A stretch of 64,000 bases of DNA. Origin: Halothermothrix orenii H 168. GTDB lineage: Bacteria > Bacillota > Halanaerobiia > Halanaerobiales > Halothermotrichaceae. Position 1 is the stretch's first letter. Every line of letters begins with the position of its first letter. The DNA is taken from positions 1,272,501-1,336,500 of the forward strand of contig NC_011899.1 of NCBI RefSeq assembly GCF_000020485.1, written 5' to 3'. Below are positions 17,211 through 25,174 of this stretch, piece by piece. Both the position numbers and the translations under genes were made by a program. The notes beneath the pieces are model-generated. The model saw only the letters and a list, made by a program, of their open reading frames with translations. It was not told the DNA's origin and searched no databases.

Positions 17211-17754
17211 TACTATCACCTCCTGCCTTGAAAGATACGGTTATACCCTGACGGGGTATTACTTTATAATAAGAGGTTTTACCCCTGTTTAGCTTTAAAT
17301 ATACAGCCTTTTCATCAACCCATACCCTGTAGTCACTGACGTTATTTTTCTCTGCTATTTCTTTGATTTCATTTTTCATATAACTAAAGCGGTAGGTAGA
17401 AATTCCTTCAAAAATATAGTAATGCATCTGATAATAAATTTCTTCAAGTGAGTTATCTTCATTATTGACAATAATTTTTCCTAGTTCATTCCCCAGTTTT
17501 TCAGAGGCAATCTTTTCAAGCTGATGATACCTTTTATAAAAATCAACATCTGAAGATAGTTTTACACTTACATCTGTTTTGTCGCCACTTTCCAGTAATT
17601 TAACATCCTGAACCCCTTTAACAGACTTAAGCTCATCGGTTAAAGGTTTTTCAATATTATACAATTTAAATAAATGCTGACCGGCAAAGAATGCCAGGAC
17701 AATAATAAGCATACTCAAAACAACAACATTTATTTTAATGCCTTTTATCTCCAC
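17203..17754 (-). CDS. Single-pass membrane protein of unknown function, coupled to the FtsH-like protease
   Basis: The 183-residue protein has one N-terminal membrane helix (about 8-28, VVVLSMLIIVLAFFAGQHLF) and a mixed alpha/beta soluble region of about 150 residues. The helix is followed by Lys-rich sequence. No known motif is visible. Its stop codon overlaps the start of the FtsH-like gene, so the two are translationally coupled. An adaptor, inhibitor or substrate-presenting role is inference from position alone. I do not recognise the family. Confidence 0.7.
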   Translation of the reverse strand: MEIKGIKINVVVLSMLIIVLAFFAGQHLFKLYNIEKPLTDELKSVKGVQDVKLLESGDKTDVSVKLSSDVDFYKRYHQLEKIASEKLGNELGKIIVNNEDNSLEEIYYQMHYYIFEGISTYRFSYMKNEIKEIAEKNNVSDYRVWVDEKAVYLKLNRGKTSYYKVIPRQGITVSFKAGGDSSG

Positions 17755-17845
17755 AGGTAATCACCTTCCTTCTGCGGTTTATTATAACATACAACTAACC
17801 TATGTTTCTACACAATAACAAAAGTAATCTTTACCAGAAAAAAAT

Positions 17846-17880
17846 ATAACCGGACCAATCCATTAGACAAATCCGGTTAT
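17846..17880 (-). terminator. Terminator downstream of pgpA
   Basis: Arms ATAACCGGA (17846-17854) and TCCGGTTAT (17872-17880) form 9 bp around a 17-nt loop, with an A-run at about 17838-17844 that is a U-run on the minus strand. It ends the rimO-pgsA-pgpA unit. Confidence 0.75.
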
Positions 17881-17926
17881 CTAATAAATAAAGTCAAAAA
17901 CTATTTTTAATAGTTATTAAAGGAAG

Positions 17927-18379
17927 CTATATAAAAATAAAGACCAGTTTAATAATAGACATACTTAATAATCCAGCCAGAATATCATCCATCATAATTC
18001 CTAGTCCTGAGGGTAAATTCTGAGACCTATTTATTGGAAATGGCTTGAAAATATCAAAAAACCTGAATAGGATAAACCCTGCTAATAAAACCCACCAGTT
18101 GATTTCAACCCCTGTAAATGTGATAAAAATACCGGTTATTTCATCAATTACAATGCTGGGTTTATCTTTTATTCCTGTAAAATTTTCTTCAAGGGAAGCG
18201 ACTGTTATTCCTGTTACAATGGTCAAAAGGAGCACCGGGATAGTAAGTAATCCCGGAAAAAATATAATTAAAATTAATGCCAGTAATGAACCCCAGGTTC
18301 CAGGGGCCACAGGGAGATATCCTGAGAAAAAACCTGTTGCTATTACTTTATTTAGTATCCTGAACATATCTTTATTCAT
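17927..18379 (-). CDS. pgpA: Phosphatidylglycerophosphatase A family protein
   Basis: The 150-residue membrane protein has the PgpA signatures FFSGYLPVAPGTWGS near the N-terminus, VIDEITG in the middle and MMDDILAGL near the C-terminus. It removes phosphate from phosphatidylglycerol phosphate, the step after PgsA. The start at ATG 18379 overlaps the pgsA stop by 8 nt; the ribosome site is weak and ATG 18367 is an alternative. An upstream ATG at 18412 lies well inside pgsA. Position directly behind pgsA fits the pathway. Confidence 0.88.
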   Translation of the reverse strand: MNKDMFRILNKVIATGFFSGYLPVAPGTWGSLLALILIIFFPGLLTIPVLLLTIVTGITVASLEENFTGIKDKPSIVIDEITGIFITFTGVEINWWVLLAGFILFRFFDIFKPFPINRSQNLPSGLGIMMDDILAGLLSMSIIKLVFIFI

Positions 18380-18929
18380 CCTTTTCTTCTTTAAAAAAGT
18401 CAATGTCGGCATTTTTAAAGTACATAATTCCTGATATAACCGTAATGGTTACAGCAACCCATAAGAGAATACTGGACAGATTAAAAGGAAGTGGAATAAT
18501 CTCAGGATCAAGGATCAAAGCTATTATTGCAATAATCTGTAGGGTAGTTTTCCATTTTCCCCAGTAGCTGGCCGAAATAACAGAACCTTCACTGGCAGCA
18601 ACTACCCTTAAGCCCGTAATGGCCAGTTCCCGGCCTATAATAATAATTGCAGCCCAGGCTGAAATTTCTTTCATAGCCACAAATGAAATTAAGGCTGCTG
18701 ATATTAACAGTTTATCGGCCAGAGGATCAACAATCTTTCCAAATTTGGTTACAATTTTGTGTTTACGGGCCAGGTATCCATCAAGTCCATCGGTAACCGC
18801 TGCAACAACAAATGTTATCAAGGCCAGTACTTCAGCATAACCGGGGTAGTCCTTACGGAGAAATAAAAAACCCATAAAAACAGGTACGAGTATTATACGG
18901 GTCAATGTTAATTTATTAGGCAAATTCAT
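18372..18929 (-). CDS. pgsA: CDP-diacylglycerol-glycerol-3-phosphate 3-phosphatidyltransferase
   Basis: The CDP-alcohol phosphotransferase signature is visible as DGLDGYLARK followed by FGKIVDPLADK, giving the D-x2-DG-x2-AR-x8-G-x3-D-x3-D pattern. Several membrane helices follow. The enzyme makes phosphatidylglycerol phosphate from CDP-diacylglycerol and glycerol-3-phosphate. Start ATG 18929 (MNLPNKLTLTRI) lies 7 nt after GGGAGAG and overlaps rimO by 14 nt; the longer frame from 18959 is less likely. Length 185 residues is normal. Confidence 0.94.
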   Translation of the reverse strand: MNLPNKLTLTRIILVPVFMGFLFLRKDYPGYAEVLALITFVVAAVTDGLDGYLARKHKIVTKFGKIVDPLADKLLISAALISFVAMKEISAWAAIIIIGRELAITGLRVVAASEGSVISASYWGKWKTTLQIIAIIALILDPEIIPLPFNLSSILLWVAVTITVISGIMYFKNADIDFFKEEKDE

Positions 18930-20244
18930 AAATACACTCTCCCAGTAAATCATATTCATAAGCCTCAGTAACCCTGCATAAAATCATGTCACCTTCACTA
19001 ATTTTTCCATTACAGGAGACATAAACCTGGTTATCAATTTCAGGGGCATCATACTGGGTCCTTCCTATAGCCATTTCATCTGTTAGTTCATCTATTAATA
19101 CTTTTACCTTCTCACCTATTCTTTCCTGATTTTTATTTCTTGATATTTTCTGCTGGACCTCCATAATTTTATTATATCTCTCGTCTTTAATTTTTTCACT
19201 AATCTGTCCAGGAAATGAAGCTGCAGGAGTATTTTCTTCCCGGGAGTATTTGAATACACCGAGTCTATCAAATTTAATTTCTTTGACAAAATTAAATAAA
19301 TCATTAAAGTCTTCATCTGTTTCTCCGGGAAAACCTACAATTAATGATGTTCTGATTACTATATCAGGAACCAGTTCCCTTACTCTTTTTATCAAGTTTA
19401 TAAGTTCTTCCCGGCTTCCTTTCCTATTCATTAATCTCCTTATCTTATTTGAAGAATGCTGAATGGGGAGATCCAGATAGTTACATATTTTATTGTTTTC
19501 TGCAATAAAAAACAACAACTCATCGGTTATTCTTTCAGGATAACAGTATAATAACCTGATCCATTTAATACTATCAATCTCAACCAGTTCTTTTAATAGA
19601 GGTAAGAGCATACTTTTACCATAAATATCTTTTCCATACTGAGTTGTATCCTGGGCTACAAGAATGATTTCTTTAATCCCCTGCTGACCCAGTTTTACAA
19701 CCTCATTATAAATATCTTCTATCGGTCGACTTGTTAGTTTTCCTCGTATATAGGGAATACTGCAATAGGTACACCTGTTATCACAACCTTCAGCTATTTT
19801 AACATATGCAAAATGTGAAGTCCTGATTTTCCGGGGAACATCATTATAGTTAAAAGTCGGATTACCTATATTACTAACCCTTTGACCTTTTAAGACCTTT
19901 TTAATTGTAGGAATTATTTTATCAAAATTTCCTGTTCCCAGAATAGCATCAACTTCTGGCATATTCTCCAGTATTTCTTCTCTATACCGTTGTGTTAAAC
20001 AACCGGTAACAATTAAAGCTTTACAATTCCCTACAGATTTGTACTGACCAGCTTCAAGAATCGTTTCTATCGATTCTTCTTTTGCATCCTGAATAAAACC
20101 ACATGTATTAATAACTATAACATCTGCTAACTCAAGGTCGTCAACTTCAGTAAAATTTTTATCATTAGATAAAAAACCTAACATTATTTCACTGTCAACT
20201 TGATTTTTAGGACATCCAAGTGATATAAGCCCTACTTTAATCAT
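18916..20244 (-). CDS. rimO: Ribosomal protein S12 methylthiotransferase RimO
   Basis: The 442-residue radical-SAM methylthiotransferase begins MIKVGLISLGCPKNQVDSE, which is the RimO rather than MiaB version. It has the N-terminal domain for the auxiliary iron-sulfur cluster, the radical-SAM CxxxCxxC motif in GCDNRCTYCSIPYIRG, and a C-terminal TRAM domain. RimO adds a methylthio group to an aspartate of ribosomal protein S12. The chosen ATG 20244 lies 8 nt after AGGAAAG; a GTG at 20253 is too close. rimO-pgsA adjacency is common in Firmicutes. Confidence 0.94.
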   Translation of the reverse strand: MIKVGLISLGCPKNQVDSEIMLGFLSNDKNFTEVDDLELADVIVINTCGFIQDAKEESIETILEAGQYKSVGNCKALIVTGCLTQRYREEILENMPEVDAILGTGNFDKIIPTIKKVLKGQRVSNIGNPTFNYNDVPRKIRTSHFAYVKIAEGCDNRCTYCSIPYIRGKLTSRPIEDIYNEVVKLGQQGIKEIILVAQDTTQYGKDIYGKSMLLPLLKELVEIDSIKWIRLLYCYPERITDELLFFIAENNKICNYLDLPIQHSSNKIRRLMNRKGSREELINLIKRVRELVPDIVIRTSLIVGFPGETDEDFNDLFNFVKEIKFDRLGVFKYSREENTPAASFPGQISEKIKDERYNKIMEVQQKISRNKNQERIGEKVKVLIDELTDEMAIGRTQYDAPEIDNQVYVSCNGKISEGDMILCRVTEAYEYDLLGECIYEFA

Positions 20245-20289
20245 GTTCACCACTTTCCTGAATATTTAAAACAATTCACAAAAAAAATT

Positions 20290-20313
20290 AACTGAGGCAT
20301 TAACACCTCAGTT
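20290..20313 (-). terminator. Terminator downstream of tRNA-Pro
   Basis: AACTGAGG (20290-20297) pairs with CCTCAGTT (20306-20313). The A-run at 20278-20287 gives a U-run on the minus strand. It lies 15 nt beyond the tRNA 3' end. Confidence 0.8.
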
Positions 20314-20327
20314 GTTTTATAAAAAAA

Positions 20328-20404
20328 TGGTCGGGTTGCCGGGATTTGAACCCGGGACCTCACGCCCCCCAGACGTGCGCGCTACCCAGCTGCGCCACAA
20401 CCCG
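20328..20404 (-). tRNA. tRNA-Pro (anticodon GGG)
   Basis: A full 77-nt cloverleaf with encoded CCA. The acceptor stem is CGGGTTG with CAACCCG, the discriminator is A, the D-arm is GTGGCGCAGCTGGGTAGCGC and the T-arm carries GGTTCAAATCC. The seven-base anticodon loop is CTGGGGG with GGG at 20368-20370. It has its own promoter and terminator. Confidence 0.96.
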
Positions 20405-20417
20405 TCAAGCAATATAT

Positions 20418-20446
20418 ATTATATATAAACATGTTTTTATTGTCAA
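20418..20446 (-). promoter_or_regulatory. Consensus promoter of tRNA-Pro
   Basis: TTGACA (20441-20446), a 17-nt spacer and TATAAT (20418-20423) on the minus strand, ending 13 nt before the mature tRNA 5' end. Both hexamers are perfect. Confidence 0.85.
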
Positions 20447-20449
20447 GAC

Positions 20450-20752
20450 CTACTTAACAAAATCTTTTTCTTTCAAAAGTTTTACCGTCTTTTCAGGCTC
20501 ATCGGTAACAACAAATACTTCCTGTAAGGACGAACTTGTTTTTCCTATGATTTTAAGACCACTTGGTGTATTGTACTTAAGTTGAAGATAAGCCTGTATT
20601 CCACTTCCTTTTCTCCTGTTAATCCTACCCGGTATGATACTCTTAACCGGAGTTAATTTAGCAATCTCCTCTAGAAAAGGCATAATCTCATCAAGAACAG
20701 TATGCTCCTGCTTAATCTTATTATCTCTATATTTACCACCCAAGTAAACCAC
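20450..20752 (-). CDS. Small conserved protein, probably DUF2103 (predicted metal-binding)
   Basis: The 100-residue protein contains QEHTVLDEIMPFLEEIAKL, then SIIPGRINRRKGSG and a C-terminal beta-rich half with KIIGKTSSSLQEVFVVTD. The pattern recalls the DUF2103 family, annotated as predicted metal-binding proteins; this is recognition by eye. The start is either GTG 20752 or an in-frame TTG at 20740, about 10 nt after AAGGA. No operon partner: it is followed directly by the tRNA-Pro promoter. Function unknown. Confidence 0.6.
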   Translation of the reverse strand: MVYLGGKYRDNKIKQEHTVLDEIMPFLEEIAKLTPVKSIIPGRINRRKGSGIQAYLQLKYNTPSGLKIIGKTSSSLQEVFVVTDEPEKTVKLLKEKDFVK

Positions 20753-20922
20753 TTCCTTGATGAAAATTATAACACAAAATAAATGGTCATGGCAAGCCTG
20801 GTAAATAAATAAGTCTACTTTTTATAATGAATTAATATACAAGAATTATTAAGAGAGAGAAAGCTATACTGATATTTACTGATATAATTGTGTCTGAACC
20901 AAAATATATAGAATTGTTGGAC

Positions 20923-20951
20923 TTGACCAGCTAAATCCTGTCAGATATAAT
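20923..20951 (+). promoter_or_regulatory. Promoter of the tRNA-Trp/tRNA-Thr unit
   Basis: TTGACC (20923-20928), 17 nt, then a perfect TATAAT (20946-20951) on the plus strand, ending 30 nt before the first tRNA. Confidence 0.85.
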
Positions 20952-20981
20952 AATTCTTGCGTTGAACAACTGAAGAAACAC

Positions 20982-21057
20982 AGGGGAGTAGCTCAACTGG
21001 TAGAGTAGCGGACTCCAAATCCGTTGGTTGCGGGTTCAAGTCCTGCCTCCCCTGCCA
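20982..21057 (+). tRNA. tRNA-Trp (anticodon CCA)
   Basis: A 76-nt cloverleaf with encoded CCA. The acceptor arms are AGGGGAG and CTCCCCT, the anticodon loop is CTCCAAA with CCA at 21015-21017, and the T-loop is GGGTTCAAGTCC. It is the first gene of a two-tRNA plus-strand unit. Confidence 0.96.
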
Positions 21058-21065
21058 TTTATGGT

Positions 21066-21141
21066 GCTGACGTAGCTCAATTGGTAGAGCAGCTGACTTG
21101 TAATCAGCAGGCTACCGGTTCAAGTCCGGTCGTCAGCTCCA
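21066..21141 (+). tRNA. tRNA-Thr (anticodon TGT)
   Basis: A 76-nt cloverleaf with encoded CCA. The acceptor arms are GCTGACG and CGTCAGC with discriminator T, and the anticodon loop CTTGTAA has TGT at 21099-21101. It lies 8 nt after tRNA-Trp. A run of nine or more T residues starts right after the CCA (21142) and may end transcription without a separate hairpin. Confidence 0.96.
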
Positions 21142-21165
21142 TTTTTTTTTATTTAACCCCATTTT

Positions 21166-22122
21166 TTATTTGATGAATTTCTTTAAAGCCTTCCCCTGAA
21201 GGTATTCAAACTTCTTTCCCTGATAAGTTTTTCTCTTCTTCATTTCTTCAATGATGATATTGTATATTTTCCACCAGCTTTTATCCCAGTTTGCAAACAA
21301 TGTCTTTTCTTCAGGTGCTCTCCCGAGTAATCTCTGAATAGCTATTTGAGGGTCAAGGTATTCTAAAAAAGTTATAACCCTCTCAACATATTCTTCAAGA
21401 GGTATTATATCAAACTCACCTTTTTTATATTTTTCAGCAAATTCAGTTCCTTCCCTGATATATAATGCATGTAGCTTTACATTATCCACCTTTAAAGCTG
21501 AAATTATTTTAGCATTTTCAATTACATCTACCATGTTATCACCAGGCAAGTTAAGAATGAGGTGAATCCCTATCTCAAAATTATATTTTTGGGCATTTAA
21601 AATTGCATCAATAACCTCTCCAAGTGTATGTCCCCTGTTTACCCTGGTCAGGGTATGATAATTTACAGTCTGTAATCCCAGTTCAAGCCCCAGATTAATT
21701 TCAGGGACTTTTTTTTCCATTTTCTCTTTTATTTTTTTTAAATAGACATTGTTGATACAATCAGGTCTGGTAGACAAAATTATGGCAGCAATATCATTAA
21801 CTTCTGTAGCTTCTTCAAGGTATTTAAGCAATTTTTCAACAGGTAAATATGTGTTTGAGAAATTCTGAAAATAGGCAATAAACTTCTCAGCACCATATTT
21901 ATTACCAATATATGTTTTATTCTTTTCTAATTGTTCTTTAACTGACATAGAAGCGGGATAATTTTCAAACCCTGCTCCCATTTCACCACAAAATGAACAC
22001 CCACCCTCACTTAAAAAACCATCACGATTGGGACAGCTAACCGGTATATTAACTGGTAATTTATATGTTTTAACTCCATACTTTTCCTTTAAATATTTTG
22101 AGTAACGATAATATATGTCCAT
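21166..22122 (-). CDS. Radical-SAM protein, TIGR01212/YhcC type
   Basis: The 318-residue protein begins with a typical family opening (YRYSKYLKEKYGVKTYKL) followed by the cluster-binding region CPNRDGFLSEGGCSFC. The rest contains RPDCI, LGLELGLQTVN and HLILNLPGD, all features of the TIGR01212 family (E. coli YhcC). It is an iron-sulfur radical-SAM enzyme of unknown substrate. It converges with the plus-strand tRNA unit; the stop is only 25 nt from the tRNA-Thr 3' end. Confidence 0.86.
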   Translation of the reverse strand: MDIYYRYSKYLKEKYGVKTYKLPVNIPVSCPNRDGFLSEGGCSFCGEMGAGFENYPASMSVKEQLEKNKTYIGNKYGAEKFIAYFQNFSNTYLPVEKLLKYLEEATEVNDIAAIILSTRPDCINNVYLKKIKEKMEKKVPEINLGLELGLQTVNYHTLTRVNRGHTLGEVIDAILNAQKYNFEIGIHLILNLPGDNMVDVIENAKIISALKVDNVKLHALYIREGTEFAEKYKKGEFDIIPLEEYVERVITFLEYLDPQIAIQRLLGRAPEEKTLFANWDKSWWKIYNIIIEEMKKRKTYQGKKFEYLQGKALKKFIK

Positions 22123-22261
22123 AAAAAAACCCCCTGAAAAACAAACTTAATAAAAAGTTTCACTTTATAATTTATATTTTATAATAATTGATTTTACTGG
22201 AAGTCATCTCCTCGTATGTGTCCATAAAAAGTGTATCCATATAAATTAATTATGAATGACC

Positions 22262-22852
22262 CTATAGCCTTTTTTTAATGGCCAGAACCTGAGGTGGTGT
22301 TTTTCTCTGATTTATAAAATGATAACGGAGCACATTATATTCAGTATAATTGAGTTTCTCCGCATATTTTATTATCTTTTCTTCTTCATCCTTACCTCCC
22401 TCATGTCCAGTATATATAACTATAACAACTATTCCCCCTGGTTTGATCAGAGGAAGACATTTTTTAAGAGCAGTAATAGTTGTATCAGGTGTGGTTATTA
22501 TTTTTTTATCTCCCCCGGGTAAATATCCCAGATTAAAAATAACACCATCTATAAACTGCCCTTTTATGTAATTATCCAGGTTTTCATGCCCATCATGAAT
22601 AAGATAAACCCTTTCTTCCAGGTTTTGTTCTTTTAAAAGAGCTTTAGTCTTTTCAATAGCTTTCTTTTGAATATCAAAAGAATAAACCTGTCCTTTTTCA
22701 CCGACAAGGCTTGCTAAAAAGCAGGTATCATGTCCATTTCCGGCTGTTGCGTCTATTACTGTTGAACCTTTTTTTACATGAACCCTGAAAAGATCATGGG
22801 AAAACTCAACGGCCTGAATAAAATCATTCCTTATTTGATAACAATTCCTCAC
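22262..22852 (-). CDS. mnmM: tRNA 5-aminomethyl-2-thiouridine methyltransferase MnmM (YtqB family)
   Basis: A 196-residue class I SAM-dependent methyltransferase. The SAM-binding loop is VIDATAGNGHDT, followed by YSFDIQ, and the family-specific NLGYLPGGDK and YTGHEGGKDEE motifs are present. This is the YtqB family, formerly called rRNA methylase and since shown in Bacillus to make mnm5s2U in tRNA. An ISLre2-type element ends about 75 nt upstream and may have displaced or supplied its promoter (see 22931-22936). Confidence 0.85.
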   Translation of the reverse strand: MRNCYQIRNDFIQAVEFSHDLFRVHVKKGSTVIDATAGNGHDTCFLASLVGEKGQVYSFDIQKKAIEKTKALLKEQNLEERVYLIHDGHENLDNYIKGQFIDGVIFNLGYLPGGDKKIITTPDTTITALKKCLPLIKPGGIVVIVIYTGHEGGKDEEEKIIKYAEKLNYTEYNVLRYHFINQRKTPPQVLAIKKRL

Positions 22853-22930
22853 TTGATAACACCCCCGGTCTTATTTATAAATTTTATCTTATTGTTACTA
22901 TCAAAGCAAATTTATATTTAGAAATGTACG

Positions 22931-22936
22931 TGTCAA
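22931..22936 (-). promoter_or_regulatory. Outward-facing -35 box in the left end of the insertion sequence
   Basis: The left terminal repeat contains TTGACA reading outward on the minus strand towards mnmM. Downstream, TAAATT at 16 nt or TATAAA at 14 nt could serve as a -10, forming a hybrid promoter with flanking DNA. Neither spacing is ideal. Confidence 0.35.
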
Positions 22937-22985
22937 GAAAAGGTAGGAAGAATATTTCACCTCAAACAACCCATAAATATTTATT

Positions 22986-24365
22986 CTAAATAGTTGCCAG
23001 TCCTCTTATTGCTTTTACCCAATCTTTACCGCTATCTGGACCATTTATTGCAGGTATTTTTGCCTGTAACCACTTACTCCAATCCCTGTCCACTTTCTTA
23101 AACATATATTTTATTTTCCTTACCGGGTTTTTTATTGTGTAATACTGATCTCCAAGTCTTTCTTTTAATTCCTTGTTATGTTTTAACATTAAAATTCTAG
23201 CCATTGCCTCAGCACCTTTTTTGCTCCAATTCATTCCCTGGTTCTTCATCCTGCGAGCCACATTCTTATCCACATAGCCCTCAGCTGCTCCCATCCCATG
23301 TAATTCTTTATTCCTTAATTCTGTTGGTATTCGATATCTGTAATCTAATAAGTGCTCTTCATACTTTTTAAAATGCTTTATTATTTTCCTCCTCTTTTCT
23401 CGGTTTTCAGCTGTTTCTCCCATACATATTAACGATTCCAATGTGTCCAGAAATACCTGCTTTCTTCCTTCTGCTAATACCCTGCATAAATCATCTGCAA
23501 CTTCTCTTCCAAAGTATAATCCTATATCTCTTTTTATATGATACCTATCCAGTTGTACTATTATATTTTCAAAGTATTCCTTACTGGTCTTTTGTATCCA
23601 GCTGGCACCGTCCCCGTTTAATACTACTAAAGTGTTTTCAAGATTATATTTTTTGCTTATTTGATGGATTAATTCTTCATAAAAGTCATCTGCTTTTCCA
23701 TAGACTCCTGCTACTATTTGTGGCTCCTTCAATCTCTTCCGTTTTTTTGCTGGACTAGTGTATTCCCAGCCCTCATGGATTAATCCCAGTTTGATTTCCA
23801 GCTTCTTTCCTCCTTCTTCCTGACTACCAACCATTATCCCGTCAGCTTCAATGAATAGTAGTGGTATTTCTTTTTCCTCTCCTTTTAAAATCTTACCTCC
23901 AGTGAATACTTCCTCTTTTTCATGTTTGAGTCTCTCTGACTCCCTTTTTCCAAAATCCCTGACTTCATTAAAGATAGTTGTATGGCTTAAATGGGGAAAA
24001 CCGGCTTCAGCCAGTACTTCCTCCACTTGCCTGTAGCTCATCTTACTTGCCAGTATTACCAGCAGTTTTAGGTATTCTCCACTTACTCTTTTTTTCTTTT
24101 TTAACCCCAGTTTTTTGTCCAGTAAAATGACGCTTTTTCCTGTTTTTTGGTCTTTATATAGTCGCCTTCTAAGCTTGATGTTTCCAACTTTAGTCGATAT
24201 CGTTCTTTCTAAAAATCTTACTACTTCTAAATTTTTATCTTTATTTTTAAATAGCTCTTCTTCAAGCTTTTCTATTACCTTCTCCATTATCTGCCTTGCA
24301 AGTTCCAGTGCTGCCTTCTCCAAGGTATTGATATCTGTTATGTTTTGTAGTAAAATATTTACCAT
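22986..24365 (-). CDS. ISLre2 family (UPF0236) transposase
   Basis: The 459-residue protein is a full-length ISLre2/UPF0236 transposase. Typical parts are the N-terminal helix region, VGNIKLRRRLYKD, MSYRQVEEVLAEAGFPHLSH, the acidic EADGIMV, VVLNGDGASWIQKT, QLDRYHIKRDIG and the C-terminal KNQGMNWSKKGAEAMARI. The frame is uninterrupted, so the enzyme may be active. The start codon lies in the arm of a hairpin (24364-24408) that may limit its translation. It is the only transposase in the window. Confidence 0.92.
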   Translation of the reverse strand: MVNILLQNITDINTLEKAALELARQIMEKVIEKLEEELFKNKDKNLEVVRFLERTISTKVGNIKLRRRLYKDQKTGKSVILLDKKLGLKKKKRVSGEYLKLLVILASKMSYRQVEEVLAEAGFPHLSHTTIFNEVRDFGKRESERLKHEKEEVFTGGKILKGEEKEIPLLFIEADGIMVGSQEEGGKKLEIKLGLIHEGWEYTSPAKKRKRLKEPQIVAGVYGKADDFYEELIHQISKKYNLENTLVVLNGDGASWIQKTSKEYFENIIVQLDRYHIKRDIGLYFGREVADDLCRVLAEGRKQVFLDTLESLICMGETAENREKRRKIIKHFKKYEEHLLDYRYRIPTELRNKELHGMGAAEGYVDKNVARRMKNQGMNWSKKGAEAMARILMLKHNKELKERLGDQYYTIKNPVRKIKYMFKKVDRDWSKWLQAKIPAINGPDSGKDWVKAIRGLATI

Positions 24366-24408
24366 AGAGACCTCAACTCCTTTGGTCGGGTTTGTTTGAG
24401 GTCTCTAT
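24364..24408 (-). promoter_or_regulatory. Hairpin over the transposase start codon
   Basis: A 13-bp inverted repeat (24364-24376 with 24396-24408) places AAGGAG in the loop and the start codon at the base of the 3' arm. In other insertion sequences such hairpins block translation from read-through transcripts; that role here is inferred. Confidence 0.5.
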
Positions 24409-24534
24409 TTCTTTATCTATACCTTGTTTTCCTTCTTTTCCTACTTAAATTTTACACGTTCTTCAGCACCAAACATATATAGTATCCCTAAATTTCAATT
24501 ACTGCATGGTCGTTCTGACAGTCTACTGGGCGTA

Positions 24535-25161
24535 CTATATGTACACCTCTCCACTTTTTTTGACTTCAACCCTGTTTCCCGTTAGTTCAATTAATACATC
24601 TTTAAATTTTGTAAAAAAATCCGGGTTGATCCTAAGGGTGACTACAACCCTGTCATTCTCATATTCAGTTGACAGAATCCGGGAGTGAAAAGCCTCTGAC
24701 TGACCCAGAACTGTCCCCAGTTTATCATAATTTGTTAAAACCTTTATTTTATATTGCAGGGTTAATTTCTTTTTTCCTGATTCCTTTATTGCCAATCTGG
24801 CTGTATTACCATAAGCCCTTATTAAACCACCAATTCCTAATTTGGTACCACCAAAATACCTAGTAACTACTATTACAGTATTGGTCAAACCCTCACCTTC
24901 TATTGCCCTTAAAACCGGAGGACCAGACGAACCGGCCGGTTCTCCATCGTCATCAGAATATTTTAAAGCCCTGTCACCTTCTCCTATTTTATAAGCTGAC
25001 ACATTATGGGTAGCATCATGGTATGTAGATTTTATATTATTAATAAATTTCCTGACCTCCTCTTCAGAATCTACCCTGCTAATATTACCGTAAAACTTAC
25101 TATCCTTTACTTTATAAACAACTTCCACTTGCCTGTCAGGAGTGAAAAATACCTTACCCAT
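24535..25161 (-). CDS. YigZ/IMPACT family protein
   Basis: The 208-residue protein has the UPF0029 N-terminal domain with the signature GDDGEPAGSSGPP in a close variant (YSDDDGEPAGSSGPPVL), then VVVTRYFGGTKLGIGGLIRAY, and a C-terminal ferredoxin-like DUF1949 domain. The cellular role of bacterial members is not settled; the eukaryotic relative IMPACT regulates translation. It starts after a GGGGG site, 13 nt downstream of rarA, and is probably co-transcribed with it. Confidence 0.9.
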   Translation of the reverse strand: MGKVFFTPDRQVEVVYKVKDSKFYGNISRVDSEEEVRKFINNIKSTYHDATHNVSAYKIGEGDRALKYSDDDGEPAGSSGPPVLRAIEGEGLTNTVIVVTRYFGGTKLGIGGLIRAYGNTARLAIKESGKKKLTLQYKIKVLTNYDKLGTVLGQSEAFHSRILSTEYENDRVVVTLRINPDFFTKFKDVLIELTGNRVEVKKSGEVYI

Positions 25162-25174
25162 ATTTACTCCCCCT

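Larger units (their letters stand above)
22926..24461 (-). mobile_element. ISLre2-type insertion sequence
   Basis: The element holds one intact transposase gene. The ends carry an imperfect terminal inverted repeat: ACGTGT, ten variable bases, TAGGAA at the left (from 22928) and the same pattern inverted at the right (to 24459). A subterminal inverted repeat (ACCTCAAACAA, about 22959-22970 and 24390-24400) lies further in. Exact ends are uncertain by a few bases. No clear target-site duplication is visible, so either the insertion is old or my ends are off. Confidence 0.75.

Noticed and set aside
22915-24475. Target-site duplication of the insertion sequence
   Set aside because: I compared several possible ends and found no matching direct repeat of 4 bases or more that I could trust.
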